From Salinarimonas sp. (GTDB lineage Bacteria; Pseudomonadota; Alphaproteobacteria; Rhizobiales; Beijerinckiaceae), in contig NZ_CP157794.1 in NCBI RefSeq assembly GCF_040111675.1, positions 2,749,501 to 2,813,500 on the forward strand: DNA of 64,000 bases, written 5' to 3'. Made by a program: the position numbers and the translations under genes. The notes beneath the pieces were generated by a model, which searched no databases, had not been told where the DNA came from, and worked only from the letters and a program-made list of their open reading frames with translations. Shown here in pieces: positions 24,437-34,232 of this stretch (positions are counted from its first letter, which is position 1; every line of letters begins with the position of its first letter).

Positions 24437-27022
24437 TCACGCATCCGGGCGCGCCGCCAGCAGCTCGCCGACGAGCCGCACGAGCGCGCCGTCGCCGTAC
24501 GGCTTGGCGAGAACCGTCGCCGCCACGAAGCGCGGCGGGAACACGATCTGCGCCTGGAACCCCGTAGTGAACGCGAACGGCACGCCCCGACGCGCCAGGA
24601 GATCCGCGACGGGCCAGGAGCGCTCGCCGTCGAGATCGACGTCGATCAGCGCCGCGTCGACCGCCTCGTTCTCGGCCGCGGCGAGCGCCTTGTCGAGGCG
24701 TCCGACGGGTCCGACGACGCTGAGGCCGGCGGCCTCGAGCTCGTCCTGGACCTCCATGGCGATCAGGGCCTGATCCTCGACGACGAGAACCCGCCGGCCC
24801 GCGATCGCCGCGCGGGCCGCCTCGCCCGCGGACGGCGATGCGGCGTCCGGCGCGTCGCGGTCGTCGGGCTCGCGCACCAGCTGCTCGACAGGGATCTCGG
24901 CCGTGCAGGTCAGGCCTTCGGGCGCGAAATCGAGGGTGACCCGCCCGTCGATCTCGTAGGCGACGCTGCGTTCGAGCAGCGTGCGCCCGAAGCCGCGCCG
25001 GGGCGGGGGCTCGACCCGCGGGCCGCCGCGCTCCTTCCAGACGAGGACGAGCCGCTCGCAGTCCGGCTTCACGCCCCACGACACGTCCACCCAGCCCTCC
25101 GAGACGGAGAGGGCGCCGTATTTCGCAGCGTTCGTCGCCAGCTCGTGCATCGCCAGGGAGAGCGACAACGCGGTCTTCGGCTTGAGCACGGCGGGCGGCC
25201 CGTCGAGCCGAACGCGGTTGCGCCCGCCGTAGGGCGCGCTCTCGGTCTCGACGATCTGCGCGAGATCGGCGCCCTCCCAGCGCGCCCGCGTCAGGAGGTC
25301 GTGCGTGCGCGCCATGGCGTGCAGGCGCATCTGGACCGTGCGGGTGAACGCCTCGAGACTCGCCGCGCTCGCCGCGGAATACTTCACCAGCGACTGGATC
25401 GTCGCGAGCGTGTTCTTCACGCGGTGATCGAGCTCGGCGATGAGCACGTCCTGGCGTGCGCGGGCCGCCTCGCGCTCGCGCGCGATCTCGTCGATGCGGC
25501 GCAGGACGACCTCCAGGATCGAGGCGCGCAGCGTCTGCGCCGCCTCGATCTCGTCGGACGACCACGGCCGCGCGCAGCCGCGCACCGTCTCGGCCCACGC
25601 GGCGAACGACGTGCGCGGCGAAAGGCGGCGCTCGCCGTCCGACGAGACCTGGACGGGCTTCGAGGGATCGCCGGCCCAGGTGACGGTGCGGACGATCTCG
25701 GGGCGGAACCAGAGCACGTAGTCCCGCGGCGTCCGCGACACGGACAGAGCGAGGATGCCGCTCGCCGTCTCGGCGAAGGCGCCGGCCGGCGGATAGAGCG
25801 CGGGCAGACGGTCGGTGGAGAAGACGCCGTCCGGCAGCGTCTCGCCGAGCCATCGGCACAGGGCCTCGATCGCCGGCTGCGGCGGCGTGCGGCCCAGGGT
25901 GAAGACCCGCCCGCCGACGCACAGGGCGGCCCCGTCGGCGGCGACGTAGTCGAGGAGCGTCGGCGCGCCGCGTACGAGGGCGGCCGCCAGGTCCTTCTCG
26001 CGCGACAAGGCTTCGACGAGGCGCGCATGCACCGCGCTGGCGCGCAGCCGCTCGCCCGATTCCGCCCGGGCCAGCTTTTCGCCGAGCTGCAGCGAGATCA
26101 TCTGCGCGAGGAGCTCGCAGGCCGCGCGCTGCCCCTGCGCAAGACGCTTGGGCGCGTCGTGGTGACAGGCGACGAGGCCCCAGAGCCGCCCATCGACCAC
26201 GAGCGACAGCGACATCGAGGCCGCCACCCCCATGTTCGCCAGGTATTCGAGGTGCAGCGGCGACACCGAGCGCAGCAGCGCGAAGGACATGTCGAGGGGC
26301 TCGCCCGTCCCGGGGTGGAGCGTGGGCTCGAGCGGCGCCGGGGCGTAGCGCGCGTCCGCGATGACGCGGATCCAGCTGCGCAGGTAGAGCGCCCGCGCCT
26401 GCTTGGGAATGTCGGTCGCCGGATAGTGCAGGCCCAGATAAGGCTCGAGCGTCTCCTTGCGCTCCTCAGCCACCACCTCGCCGCTGTCGTCGGGGGCGAA
26501 GCGGTAGATCATCACCCGGGCATAGCCGGTGACGGCCCGCACCTCGCGGGCGAGCGCGCCGAGAAAGGCGTCGATCGTGGGGGTGTCCTGCAGGCGCCCG
26601 ACGACGCCCTGAACCACCGTGAGCGGATCGGCGGTCGTCTCGCCGCGGGGCTCGATCTCGACGATCGGGACGCCGCGGCTGCGATGGACGGCGAGATCGA
26701 GGGGCGCCCCGCCGACGCCCGCGGCGTGGAGGGCGAGAGCCGGACGGCTCGTATCGGCCGCCTCCGCGAGATGAGCGAGGACCTGGGCGGCGGCGCCGGC
26801 GCCGAGGATCTCGTCGAGCCTCCTGCCGAGAAGCGCGGCGTTCTCGAACCCCACGAGCCCGGGCCCGTCCCCGCCGGCCTGGGCGACGGCGAGCGTCGGC
26901 GGGTCGAGCGCCAGAAGGAGCCCGTGCGGCTGAACCGAGCCGGGGACGTGAATCGGTTCGCGGTCGCAATTCGTCAGGTCGGCTTCGCCGAACGTCGGCG
27001 TCTGCTCGGTGGTGCTACTCAA
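24437..27022 (-). CDS. Bacteriophytochrome HWE/HisKA_2 histidine kinase with C-terminal receiver
   Basis: An 861-aa hybrid light sensor. The order is PAS-2, GAF, PHY, HWE/HisKA_2 dimerisation domain, HATPase, receiver. Cys19 in NCDREPIHVPGSVQPHG is at the place of the biliverdin-binding Cys of bacteriophytochromes. The GAF core has YPATDIPKQARALY, the kinase has AELDHRVKNTLATIQSL with the phospho-His, and the ATPase has HELATNAAKYGAL. The receiver keeps VVEDQALIAMEV, the phospho-Asp in DVDLDG and the Lys in AKPYG. The TTG start at 27022 is chosen because GGAGG lies five bases upstream; a GTG at 27097 has none. No heme oxygenase gene lies in this window. Confidence 0.9.
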   Translation of the reverse strand: MSSTTEQTPTFGEADLTNCDREPIHVPGSVQPHGLLLALDPPTLAVAQAGGDGPGLVGFENAALLGRRLDEILGAGAAAQVLAHLAEAADTSRPALALHAAGVGGAPLDLAVHRSRGVPIVEIEPRGETTADPLTVVQGVVGRLQDTPTIDAFLGALAREVRAVTGYARVMIYRFAPDDSGEVVAEERKETLEPYLGLHYPATDIPKQARALYLRSWIRVIADARYAPAPLEPTLHPGTGEPLDMSFALLRSVSPLHLEYLANMGVAASMSLSLVVDGRLWGLVACHHDAPKRLAQGQRAACELLAQMISLQLGEKLARAESGERLRASAVHARLVEALSREKDLAAALVRGAPTLLDYVAADGAALCVGGRVFTLGRTPPQPAIEALCRWLGETLPDGVFSTDRLPALYPPAGAFAETASGILALSVSRTPRDYVLWFRPEIVRTVTWAGDPSKPVQVSSDGERRLSPRTSFAAWAETVRGCARPWSSDEIEAAQTLRASILEVVLRRIDEIAREREAARARQDVLIAELDHRVKNTLATIQSLVKYSAASAASLEAFTRTVQMRLHAMARTHDLLTRARWEGADLAQIVETESAPYGGRNRVRLDGPPAVLKPKTALSLSLAMHELATNAAKYGALSVSEGWVDVSWGVKPDCERLVLVWKERGGPRVEPPPRRGFGRTLLERSVAYEIDGRVTLDFAPEGLTCTAEIPVEQLVREPDDRDAPDAASPSAGEAARAAIAGRRVLVVEDQALIAMEVQDELEAAGLSVVGPVGRLDKALAAAENEAVDAALIDVDLDGERSWPVADLLARRGVPFAFTTGFQAQIVFPPRFVAATVLAKPYGDGALVRLVGELLAARPDA

Positions 27023-27207
27023 ATCGACCTCCGCTGCGCCGCAGGAAGGACCGCGGGCCCGCTCCGGCGAACGCCGTCGAACCCTAACCCAAGACACAAC
27101 GCAACGAAAATCCCATTGCGGCGCAACTCCATGAGCGTTGCGTCACCCGCGCGGACGACGGCGAACGACTTCCGCCCCCGCGCGTTGTCAGCGCCGGAGG
27201 TTCTCCC

Positions 27208-28353
27208 GTGTTCGACGTCGACAAGAAGCAGCTTCGCGACCTCAGCCGCGTCGGCCTGCAGACCGCGGCCGCCGTGACGCTCGTCTATTTCGTGATGCGC
27301 TGGTACGCGCTCGATCACCTGTCCTGGGCGATCATCTCGGCGCTGTTCTCGATCCAGCTGAGCTCGGACTCGACCCTTTCCGTCGCCGTCTACAGGGTCG
27401 TCGCGGCTTTGATCGGCACGGCTCTGGGCCTCGCGACCGTGCTCCTGTTCGCCTGGCTGCCGGGATCCTGGCCGGTCCTCGCGGCCCTGGTGACGGCCTG
27501 CGTCGTCGCCAACTTGATGTCCAGCCAATGGCCGAGCCTCAACTACATCGCGGTCGCGGCCGCCATCGTGGCGCTCAACGCCGACGCCGAGGTGATGAAG
27601 GCGCTCGAGCGCGCCCTCGCGATCCTGATCGGCTCCGTCGGCGCCGCGGTCGCGTCCTTCGTCGTCTGGCCCGAAACCGCCCGCGCCCGCGGCATGCGCA
27701 ACATCGCCTACGCGCTCGACGATTGCCGGCGGCTGATCGAGGCCTCGCTGGGCGGGCTCTCCGGCGAGGACGCGGAGGACACGCGGCGCATCGACCAGGA
27801 TTTCAGCCGCCACATCCAGACCGCCCGCGAGGTGGTCGGCGACGCGCGCTTCAAGAAGAAGCTGACGTCCTCCCACTCTCTCGGGGACGGGCTGATCGCC
27901 ATCGAGCGCCTTTGGCACGGTTCCGTCGCCCTCGACCGCGCGGCGGAGGAGCGCCGCTCCGCGCTGAGCGAGGCGGACATGGCGAGCGCCGAGCCGCTCC
28001 TCGACGGCGTGCGGCGGAACACGGCCGAGTACCTCCGCGATCTCGTCGCCTACATGGAAGGGCGCGCAGGCGCGCCGCCGCGGATGGACGCGGTCGGGGA
28101 CTGCCTGCGCGAGACCGAGGACGCCCTGCGGCGGGCGGTTCCCGAGACGACGCTCACGCAGGACCCGGAGCGCGAGCGGGCCGTCGCCGCCCTGCGCTTC
28201 GGCGTCGACGAGCTGCGCCAGAACCTCCGCGAGATCGACGACCTGATCGGGCCCGGCCGCGAGGAGCTCGAGCGGCGCATGGACCGCGGCATGAGCCGCA
28301 TGCGGGACGACGGCGAGCGCCCCGCCGCCGCCGAGCGCGAGCCGGCGCAGTGA
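27208..28353 (+). CDS. FUSC/aromatic acid exporter-type membrane protein
   Basis: A 381-aa inner-membrane protein of the FUSC/ArAE type. The first 150 residues hold about five or six transmembrane segments (for example LQTAAAVTLVYFVM, VYRVVAALIGTALGLATVLLFAWLP, AILIGSVGAAVASFVVWPET), and the rest is a long helical cytoplasmic domain. Family members export p-hydroxybenzoate, fusaric acid or similar compounds. The GTG at 27208 is set by GGAGG twelve bases upstream. The gene is divergent from the phytochrome kinase and converges with the next gene, ending 4 bp before it. Confidence 0.85.
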   Translation: MFDVDKKQLRDLSRVGLQTAAAVTLVYFVMRWYALDHLSWAIISALFSIQLSSDSTLSVAVYRVVAALIGTALGLATVLLFAWLPGSWPVLAALVTACVVANLMSSQWPSLNYIAVAAAIVALNADAEVMKALERALAILIGSVGAAVASFVVWPETARARGMRNIAYALDDCRRLIEASLGGLSGEDAEDTRRIDQDFSRHIQTAREVVGDARFKKKLTSSHSLGDGLIAIERLWHGSVALDRAAEERRSALSEADMASAEPLLDGVRRNTAEYLRDLVAYMEGRAGAPPRMDAVGDCLRETEDALRRAVPETTLTQDPERERAVAALRFGVDELRQNLREIDDLIGPGREELERRMDRGMSRMRDDGERPAAAEREPAQ

Positions 28354-28357
28354 GACC

Positions 28358-29593
28358 TCAGCCGTCGCGCATGTCCGGCACGGCCGCATGCCGCGCGGCG
28401 AGGGTGAGCGGGCCGGTCAGCGCGCCGTAGAAATCGTACCAATGCGCGCGCTCGTTGGCGGCGATGAAGCGGAAATGAATGCGGAAGAAGAACAGCCGCT
28501 CGCGGAAGAAGCCGAGCTGACCCGGCCGCGCGAGCTGGGTCATGGCGAGCCGCATCAGCTTCGGCCAGCGAGGGCGCATCGCGAAGAGGCCGGAAACGGC
28601 CGCGGGATCGACGGGACAGGCGTTCATGGCGTCGTGCCGGCTCTGGACCTCGTGCCAGACGATCTCGGGCTCGTCGGCGAGGCGCGCGAGGGCCTCGCGA
28701 TAGCGGAAGGCCTGCTCGTCCGCGAGCATCAAGGGCGCCACGGTGCCGACGGTGAGGAGCGAGACGACCGGGCCGCGCCGCCCGAGGTCGGGATCGCGGG
28801 CGAGCGCCCGCGCCAGGGTCTCGGGCGCGAGGAAGGCGCCGGAGGAATGGCCGACGATCAGGATCTCGTCGATCTCCGGATCGCGCGCCGCCGCCACGAG
28901 CGCATCCGCGAAGACGTCCAGCCGGTCGGCGAGGAGATCGGTCTTGCCGCGCTCGTGGGCGAAGGAGAACAGCCAATCCTCCAGCAGGTAGCGCAGGTAG
29001 AGCGGGCGCTCGAGCCGCAGCGCGAGCCATCCGGCGAGGGCGGCCGCCGCGAGCCCGGCGAGCAGCCCCGCGAGGACGCTGCCTGCGAGAGACGCCGCGA
29101 GCGCACCCGCTCCGAGCCCCGCGAGGAGGAGGAGGGCGAGGAGGGCGAGCGTCGCCACGTAGGGATAGGCGACGAAGGCGGCGAACTGCTTGTCGAAGCG
29201 CGCGACGCGGGCGAGCACGCCCCGCCGCAGCAGGTCCAGCCCGACGCCGAGAAGGCGCGGCGCGCGGGGCAGGACGTTTTCCCGGAAGACGGGCCGCGCG
29301 ACGTCGTCCCAGCGAAGAAGCGTGACGCGGGTGTGCGCCTCCCACCCCTCGCCCGCCGCGGCGACGTCGAAGCCGGGAAGCGGGCCGTCCTCTTCCTCCA
29401 GCGCGCCGGCCTGCGCCGAGAAGCCGCGCAAGCCGGCGGCCTTGGCGAGCTCTCCCGTCAGATGGGCGTGATACACCGCCGGTCGACGCGGGTCGTAGCC
29501 GGGAAGGTAGAAGGCGGCGCGGCGGCGCACGCCCAAGGTCTCGACCGGTCCGCTCACGCCTCGCCGCCTCCACGTCCGCACGGCGGGTAGCAT
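28358..29593 (-). CDS. Membrane protein with an alpha/beta hydrolase-like domain
   Basis: A 411-aa protein of unknown role. The N-terminal part ([21 protein letters not shown]) looks like the start of a hydrolase fold. Two or so transmembrane segments sit in the middle ([29 protein letters not shown] and following), and the second half contains [17 protein letters not shown], a GxSxG nucleophile elbow. A hydrolase interrupted by a membrane hairpin is unusual. The substrate is unknown; lipid or envelope chemistry is a guess. Its stop is 4 bp from the stop of the FUSC gene. Confidence 0.75.
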   Translation of the reverse strand: MLPAVRTWRRRGVSGPVETLGVRRRAAFYLPGYDPRRPAVYHAHLTGELAKAAGLRGFSAQAGALEEEDGPLPGFDVAAAGEGWEAHTRVTLLRWDDVARPVFRENVLPRAPRLLGVGLDLLRRGVLARVARFDKQFAAFVAYPYVATLALLALLLLAGLGAGALAASLAGSVLAGLLAGLAAAALAGWLALRLERPLYLRYLLEDWLFSFAHERGKTDLLADRLDVFADALVAAARDPEIDEILIVGHSSGAFLAPETLARALARDPDLGRRGPVVSLLTVGTVAPLMLADEQAFRYREALARLADEPEIVWHEVQSRHDAMNACPVDPAAVSGLFAMRPRWPKLMRLAMTQLARPGQLGFFRERLFFFRIHFRFIAANERAHWYDFYGALTGPLTLAARHAAVPDMRDG

Positions 29594-29730
29594 GTCGCGG
29601 GGGCGGCTGTCACGGCGCCTCTGGCGCGTGCGGCCGTTCTCGCTTATGTGACCCCGGTCCCGACAACGCCCCGCCCTCCTCGTCCCGCGCCGCGCGGGTC
29701 GCGGACCATCTCGCCAGGACCCGCATCCCG

Positions 29731-31050
29731 ATGACCTCGACCGCGCGCACGATCTCCTTCGTCTCCCTCGGCTGCCCGAAGGCGCTGGTGGATTCGGAGC
29801 GCATCATCACGCAGCTGCGCGCGCAGGGCTACCAGCTCTCCCGGGAGCACCAGGGCGCCGACCTCGTCATCGTCAACACCTGCGGCTTCCTCGACAGCGC
29901 CAAGGCGGAATCGCTCGACGCCATCGGCGAGGCCATGGCCGAGAACGGCAAGGTGATCGTCACCGGCTGCATGGGCGCCGAGCCCGAGCAGATCCGCGAG
30001 CAGTTCCCGGACGTGCTCGCCATCACCGGGCCGCAGGCCTACGAGAGCGTGCTCGGCGCGGTGAACGCGGCGGCGCCGCCGGCGCACGACCCGTTCATGG
30101 ATCTGGTGCCGCCGCAGGGCGTGAAGCTGACGCCGCGGCACTACGCCTACCTGAAGATCTCGGAGGGCTGCAACAACCGTTGCTCCTTCTGCATCATCCC
30201 CAAGCTGCGCGGCGACCTCGTTTCCCGCCCGGCCGGCGACGTGCTGCGCGAGGCGGAGCGGCTGGTGAAGGCGGGCGTGCGCGAGCTGCTCGTGATCTCG
30301 CAGGACACCTCCGCCTACGGCGTCGACGTGAAATACGCGCCCTCGACCTGGAAGGACCGGGAGGTGCGCACCCGCTTTCTCGACCTCGCCCGCGAGCTCG
30401 GCACGCTCGGCGCCTGGGTGAGGCTGCACTACGTCTACCCCTACCCGCATGTCGACGAGGTCATCCCGCTGATGGCGGAGGGCAAGGTGCTGCCCTATCT
30501 CGACATCCCCTTCCAGCACGCCTCGCCGAAGGTGCTGCGCGCCATGAAGCGGCCCGGCAACGTCGAGAAGACGCTCGACCGCATCAAGGCCTGGCGCGGC
30601 GTCTGCCCGGACCTCGCCATCCGCTCGACGTTCATCGTCGGCTTCCCCGGCGAGACCGAGGAGGACTTCCAGCACCTGCTCGACTGGATGGAGGAGGCCG
30701 AGCTCGAGCGCGTCGGCTGCTTCAAGTACGAGCCCGTCGCCGGCGCGCCGGCGAACGCCATCGAGGGCGCCGTGCCGGAGGAGGTCAAGGAGGAGCGCTG
30801 GCACCGCTTCATGCAGGCCCAGGCCGCGATCTCCGAGCGCATCCTCGCCCGCAAGGTGGGCCGTACGATCCCGGTCATCCTCGACGAGATCGGCCCGACC
30901 GTCGCCGTCGGCCGCTCGCAATGGGACGCGCCGGAGATCGACGGCAACGTCTTCGTCAAGACCCGCGCGAAGTCGATCGAGCCCGGCGACGTGGTGCAGG
31001 TGGCGGTGCGGCGCGCCGACGCCTACGACCTGCACGGCGTGCTGGCGTGA
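29731..31050 (+). CDS. rimO: Ribosomal protein S12 methylthiotransferase
   Basis: A 439-aa RimO, a radical-SAM enzyme that methylthiolates an Asp of ribosomal protein S12. The N-terminal UPF0004 domain has its three cluster cysteines in [21 protein letters not shown] and TGCMGAE. The radical-SAM CxxxCxxC is CNNRCSFC, and a C-terminal TRAM domain follows. All expected cysteines are present. The gene stands alone and is followed by a palindromic repeat. Confidence 0.97.
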   Translation: MTSTARTISFVSLGCPKALVDSERIITQLRAQGYQLSREHQGADLVIVNTCGFLDSAKAESLDAIGEAMAENGKVIVTGCMGAEPEQIREQFPDVLAITGPQAYESVLGAVNAAAPPAHDPFMDLVPPQGVKLTPRHYAYLKISEGCNNRCSFCIIPKLRGDLVSRPAGDVLREAERLVKAGVRELLVISQDTSAYGVDVKYAPSTWKDREVRTRFLDLARELGTLGAWVRLHYVYPYPHVDEVIPLMAEGKVLPYLDIPFQHASPKVLRAMKRPGNVEKTLDRIKAWRGVCPDLAIRSTFIVGFPGETEEDFQHLLDWMEEAELERVGCFKYEPVAGAPANAIEGAVPEEVKEERWHRFMQAQAAISERILARKVGRTIPVILDEIGPTVAVGRSQWDAPEIDGNVFVKTRAKSIEPGDVVQVAVRRADAYDLHGVLA

Positions 31051-31088
31051 GGGCGCGATCGTCCGACCATTTCGGTGATGACAGGGAA

Positions 31089-31286
31089 TGTCATCCCGGA
31101 TTGCGAAGCAAGTCCGGGACCCAGACCCTCGACGAATGGTCAGCGTGCGCGAAGCGCGCGCGTCCCGCGCCCTTGGCGACGGCGGCCCTTTTGCCGACGC
31201 CACCGGCAGCGGGACGCGGCGCATGTGCCGCTCGACGAATGTCGGCGGTTCTGGGTCCCGGACTGCCTTCGGCATCCGGGATGACA
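31089..31286. repeat. Palindromic intergenic repeat element (type 1)
   Basis: About 198 bp of noncoding sequence with near-matching inverted ends: TGTCATCCCGGATTGCG on the left and a matching CATCCGGGATGACA on the right, plus inner arms AGTCCGGGACCCAGA and TCTGGGTCCCGGACT. Two near-identical CTCGACGAATG boxes (about 31129 and 31231) occur inside. Such elements are common, dispersed and noncoding in alphaproteobacterial genomes. It fills the gap between rimO and rlmE. Confidence 0.8.
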
Positions 31287-31288
31287 CC

Positions 31289-32017
31289 TCAATCCGAGAT
31301 CAGCCCCCCCTCGCCCGCCTCCTCGCTCCGCCCGCGGAAGCCCGTCGCCAGCACGAACAGCTCCGCCGAATCCGCCCGGCTCGCCCCCGGCTTGACGTGG
31401 CGGACCTGGGCGAAGTCGCGCTTCAGGTCGGCGAGCAGCGTGTGCTCGGTGCCGCCGCGCAGCACCTTGCACAGGAAGGTCCCGCCCGGCGCCAGCACCT
31501 CGCGGGCGAACTCCACGCCGGCCTCGGCGAGGCCCATGATGCGCAGGTGGTCGGTCTTCTTGTGGCCGGTGGCGTTGGCCGCCATGTCGGACATCACCAC
31601 GTCCGCCTCGCCGCCCAGCAGCGCCTTGAGGCGCTCCGGCGCGTCCTCGGCGAGGAAGTCCAGCTGGATGAAGCTCGCGCCCGGCATCGGCTCGATGGGC
31701 AGGATGTCGATGCCGACGATGGTGGCGCGCTCCGAGCGCTCGAGCCCGATCTTGCGCGCCGCGACCTGCGACCAGCCGCCCGGCGCCGCGCCGAGATCGA
31801 CGATACGCTGGCCGGGCTTCAGGAACTTGTACTTCTCGTCGATCTCGAGGAGCTTGTAGGCGGCCCGCGAGCGCATGCCCTCGGCCTTGGCGCGGACGAC
31901 GTAGGGGTCGTTCAGCTGGCGCTCGAGCCAGCGCTGCGACGAGGTCGTGCGCCCGCGCGCGGACTTCACGCGAACCTTCATGGCGCGCGTGGCGCCGGGC
32001 TTCTTCTTGTCGCTCAC
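31289..32017 (-). CDS. rlmE: 23S rRNA (uridine-2'-O)-methyltransferase
   Basis: A 242-aa RlmE/FtsJ, which methylates the ribose of U2552 in 23S rRNA. The SAM site is VDLGAAPGGWSQVAA; the catalytic Lys-Asp-Lys set is seen in RAAYKLLEID, VVMSDMAANATGHKK and FLCKVLRGG. The GTG at 32017 keeps the basic N-terminus (KKKPGATRAMKVRVKSARGR) usual in alphaproteobacteria; ATG 31981 would trim 12 residues. It starts 14 bp after the ppx stop in the same direction, so the two are probably co-transcribed. Confidence 0.95.
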   Translation of the reverse strand: MSDKKKPGATRAMKVRVKSARGRTTSSQRWLERQLNDPYVVRAKAEGMRSRAAYKLLEIDEKYKFLKPGQRIVDLGAAPGGWSQVAARKIGLERSERATIVGIDILPIEPMPGASFIQLDFLAEDAPERLKALLGGEADVVMSDMAANATGHKKTDHLRIMGLAEAGVEFAREVLAPGGTFLCKVLRGGTEHTLLADLKRDFAQVRHVKPGASRADSAELFVLATGFRGRSEEAGEGGLISD

Positions 32018-32031
32018 GAAACGGTCTCGGC

Positions 32032-33198
32032 TCAGCGCCGGCGGCGGCGCCAGACGCCGTCCTCGCGCATCAGGTTCATCAGGATGCCCTCGCGCAGGCC
32101 GCGATCGGCGATGCGCAGGCGGGGCGAGGGGAAGGCGCGGCGGATCGCCTCCAGGATGGCGCAGCCGGCGAGCACGAGGTCCGCCCGGTCGCGCCCGATG
32201 CAGGGATGCGTCGCCCGCTCGGAATAGTTCAGCTCGATCAGCTGGTCGATGACGTGGTCGATCTCGGTGTCCGCCATCCAGAGGCCGTCGACGCGCCGGC
32301 GGTCGTAGCGCGGCAGGTCGAGGAAGATGCCGCCCAGCGTCGTCACCGTGCCGGACGTGCCGAGCAGGTGGAAGCCCGGCGCCGTCGAGGCGGCGCTGGC
32401 GGCGAGCTGGAAGGGCTGGAGCAGGGTCGAGACCTCCTCCACCATGTCCTCGAAGCTCTCGCGGGTGACCGTGACGCCGCCATGGCGCTCGGCCACGGTG
32501 ACGACGCCGACGGGCAGCGAATCCCAGGCGCGGATGCGCTTGCACGGATCCGCCATCGGGCTCTTGGCGCGCCCGTCGAGCCAGGCGATCTCGGTCGAGC
32601 CGCCGCCGATGTCGAAGATCACCACCGAATGGGCCTGCGGGTCGGCGAGCGCCGCGCAGCCGGTGACTGCGAGATAGGCTTCGGTGCGCCGATCCACGAT
32701 CTCGAGGTCGAGGCCGATCTCGTCCTGCACCCGCTCGACGAAATGCGTGCCGTTGCGCGCCGCGCGGCAGGCCTCCGTGGCGATCAGCCGCGCCCGACGC
32801 ACGCCCTTGACCCGCATCTTGTCGCGGCAGACCCGCAGCGCCTCGATCGTGCGCTCGATGGCCAGCGCGTTGAGCTGCTCGCTCGCCGCGAGGCCCTCGC
32901 CCAGCCGGACGATTCGCGAGAAGGCGTCCACCACGCGAAAGCCGTGCCGGGAAGGCTCGGCGATGAGCAGGCGGCAATTGTTGGTGCCGAGATCGAGCGC
33001 GGCGTAGGCGGCGCCGTCCGAGACCGGGCCGCGACGAGGCCCCGCGCGAACGGCGTGAGCGGGTGGTCCCGAAAGGCCGTGTCCCGTCGCCGGGGCGGCG
33101 GCCAGGGCACGCGGCGCGTCATCGGCGACCACGTCCTTGACCTTGGGCAGATCTCCGACGTTGACCAGCAAGGGTCCATCTTCCGTTTGCGGCGTCAT
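32032..33198 (-). CDS. Ppx/GppA family phosphatase
   Basis: A 388-aa exopolyphosphatase/guanosine pentaphosphatase-type enzyme of the actin-like ATPase fold. The phosphate-1 loop is ALDLGTNNCRLLIAEP, the catalytic Glu lies in ATEACRAARNG, and phosphate-2 is IFDIGGGSTEIAWL. Ppx degrades polyphosphate; GppA converts pppGpp to ppGpp; sequence alone does not separate them here, and the single-domain length fits alphaproteobacterial members. The first ~60 residues are low-complexity, so a downstream GTG start is possible. It sits upstream of rlmE, a common pair. Confidence 0.9.
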   Translation of the reverse strand: MTPQTEDGPLLVNVGDLPKVKDVVADDAPRALAAAPATGHGLSGPPAHAVRAGPRRGPVSDGAAYAALDLGTNNCRLLIAEPSRHGFRVVDAFSRIVRLGEGLAASEQLNALAIERTIEALRVCRDKMRVKGVRRARLIATEACRAARNGTHFVERVQDEIGLDLEIVDRRTEAYLAVTGCAALADPQAHSVVIFDIGGGSTEIAWLDGRAKSPMADPCKRIRAWDSLPVGVVTVAERHGGVTVTRESFEDMVEEVSTLLQPFQLAASAASTAPGFHLLGTSGTVTTLGGIFLDLPRYDRRRVDGLWMADTEIDHVIDQLIELNYSERATHPCIGRDRADLVLAGCAILEAIRRAFPSPRLRIADRGLREGILMNLMREDGVWRRRRR

Positions 33199-33301
33199 CC
33201 CGAAGGGTTCGCCAGGCTACTTGTTTCGAATGTAAGCACCCGCCCCCCGCCGTGCCAAGGGCGTATTCGTCACGATCCCGCCAGTGGACGCTGCGGAGGG
33301 C

Positions 33302-33784
33302 TCAGGCCGCCGGCTTCTGCACGAGCTGCTGGGGCGCGGTCCGCGCGACCGGGCGCAGCAGGCTCTTCACCTGGAGATAGGGTCGCGGGCGGTTGATCAC
33401 CTCGTCGAGCCGCGACCACAGCACCTTCGGCGAGAAGGGCTTGGCGATGATCTCGTTGACGCCGAGCGACACCGCGCGGTCCACGACGTAACGGCGCGGC
33501 TTCGACATCATCACGATGATCGGCACGGTGGGCGCAGGCGAGGTCGTCGGCGTGCGGGTGAGGCGGATGAACTCCTCGCCGGAGAGGATGGCGAGGTCCC
33601 AGTCGAGGATGACGAGATCCGGCTTCGATTCGGAGAGGACGCCCAGCGCCTCCGCCCCGTCGGGCGCCTCCAGCACGCGCTTGATGCCCACGCGGGTGAG
33701 CATGTCGCGCAGGATACGGCGCACGTAGAGGCTCTCGTCGACGACGAGGGCGGCGAGGTCGGGGAAGGTGGGCGTCGCGATCAT
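33302..33784 (-). CDS. Single-domain response regulator
   Basis: A 160-aa protein made almost wholly of a CheY-like receiver domain. The acidic pocket is VVDES (Asp-Glu rather than the usual Asp-Asp), the phospho-Asp is in LVILDWDLAILSGEEF, and the conserved Lys is in IAKPFSP. A basic, proline-rich tail of about 35 residues follows. With no output domain it must act by binding a partner; its kinase is unknown and not adjacent. Confidence 0.9.
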   Translation of the reverse strand: MIATPTFPDLAALVVDESLYVRRILRDMLTRVGIKRVLEAPDGAEALGVLSESKPDLVILDWDLAILSGEEFIRLTRTPTTSPAPTVPIIVMMSKPRRYVVDRAVSLGVNEIIAKPFSPKVLWSRLDEVINRPRPYLQVKSLLRPVARTAPQQLVQKPAA

Positions 33785-33916
33785 GCTGCCTGGCGCATCC
33801 GGGTTCGCGCGGATTTTGGGGCGACAACCTTTTCCGCTTCGCTAACGTTGAACCCGAACCCGGCCGTGCGTGCGATCTGCAGCTGCCGGGCGGTCGCGCG
33901 ATTCGAGGAGGCGAGC

Positions 33917-34228
33917 ATGCGTATCCGGACCCTCATCATCACCTTCGCCATGGCGCTCGTCGCGGCCGCCGGCGCGCGAGCCGCTGATCCGGCCGAGGGA
34001 CAGGCGATCGCCCAGCGCTGGTGCGCGTCGTGCCATCTGGTCTCGCCGGAGCAGGAACGGGCGATGGACGGCGTGCCGAGCTTCCAGGCCATCGCCGCGC
34101 GCGGGGACCTGACCGGCGAGACGCTGGAAGCCTTCCTGACCGATCCCCATCCGGTGATGCCGGACATGGCGCTCACCCGCGAGGAGATCGCGGATCTCAC
34201 GGCCTATATCGACGGCCTGGCCGAGTGA
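33917..34228 (+). CDS. Small periplasmic cytochrome c
   Basis: A 103-aa c-type cytochrome. A signal peptide (LIITFAMALVAAAGARAA) is followed by the haem site CASCH and a methionine ligand in the region MPDMALTREE. It should carry electrons in the periplasm. The ATG has AGGAGG eight bases upstream. A much longer frame running back through the response regulator gene is a shadow and is not used. Confidence 0.93.
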   Translation: MRIRTLIITFAMALVAAAGARAADPAEGQAIAQRWCASCHLVSPEQERAMDGVPSFQAIAARGDLTGETLEAFLTDPHPVMPDMALTREEIADLTAYIDGLAE

Positions 34229-34232
34229 GGGC

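Noticed and set aside
33284-34228. A 314-codon cytochrome c frame with a long N-terminal extension
   Set aside because: The extension is antisense to the response regulator; the ATG at 33917 has a good ribosome site and a signal peptide follows.
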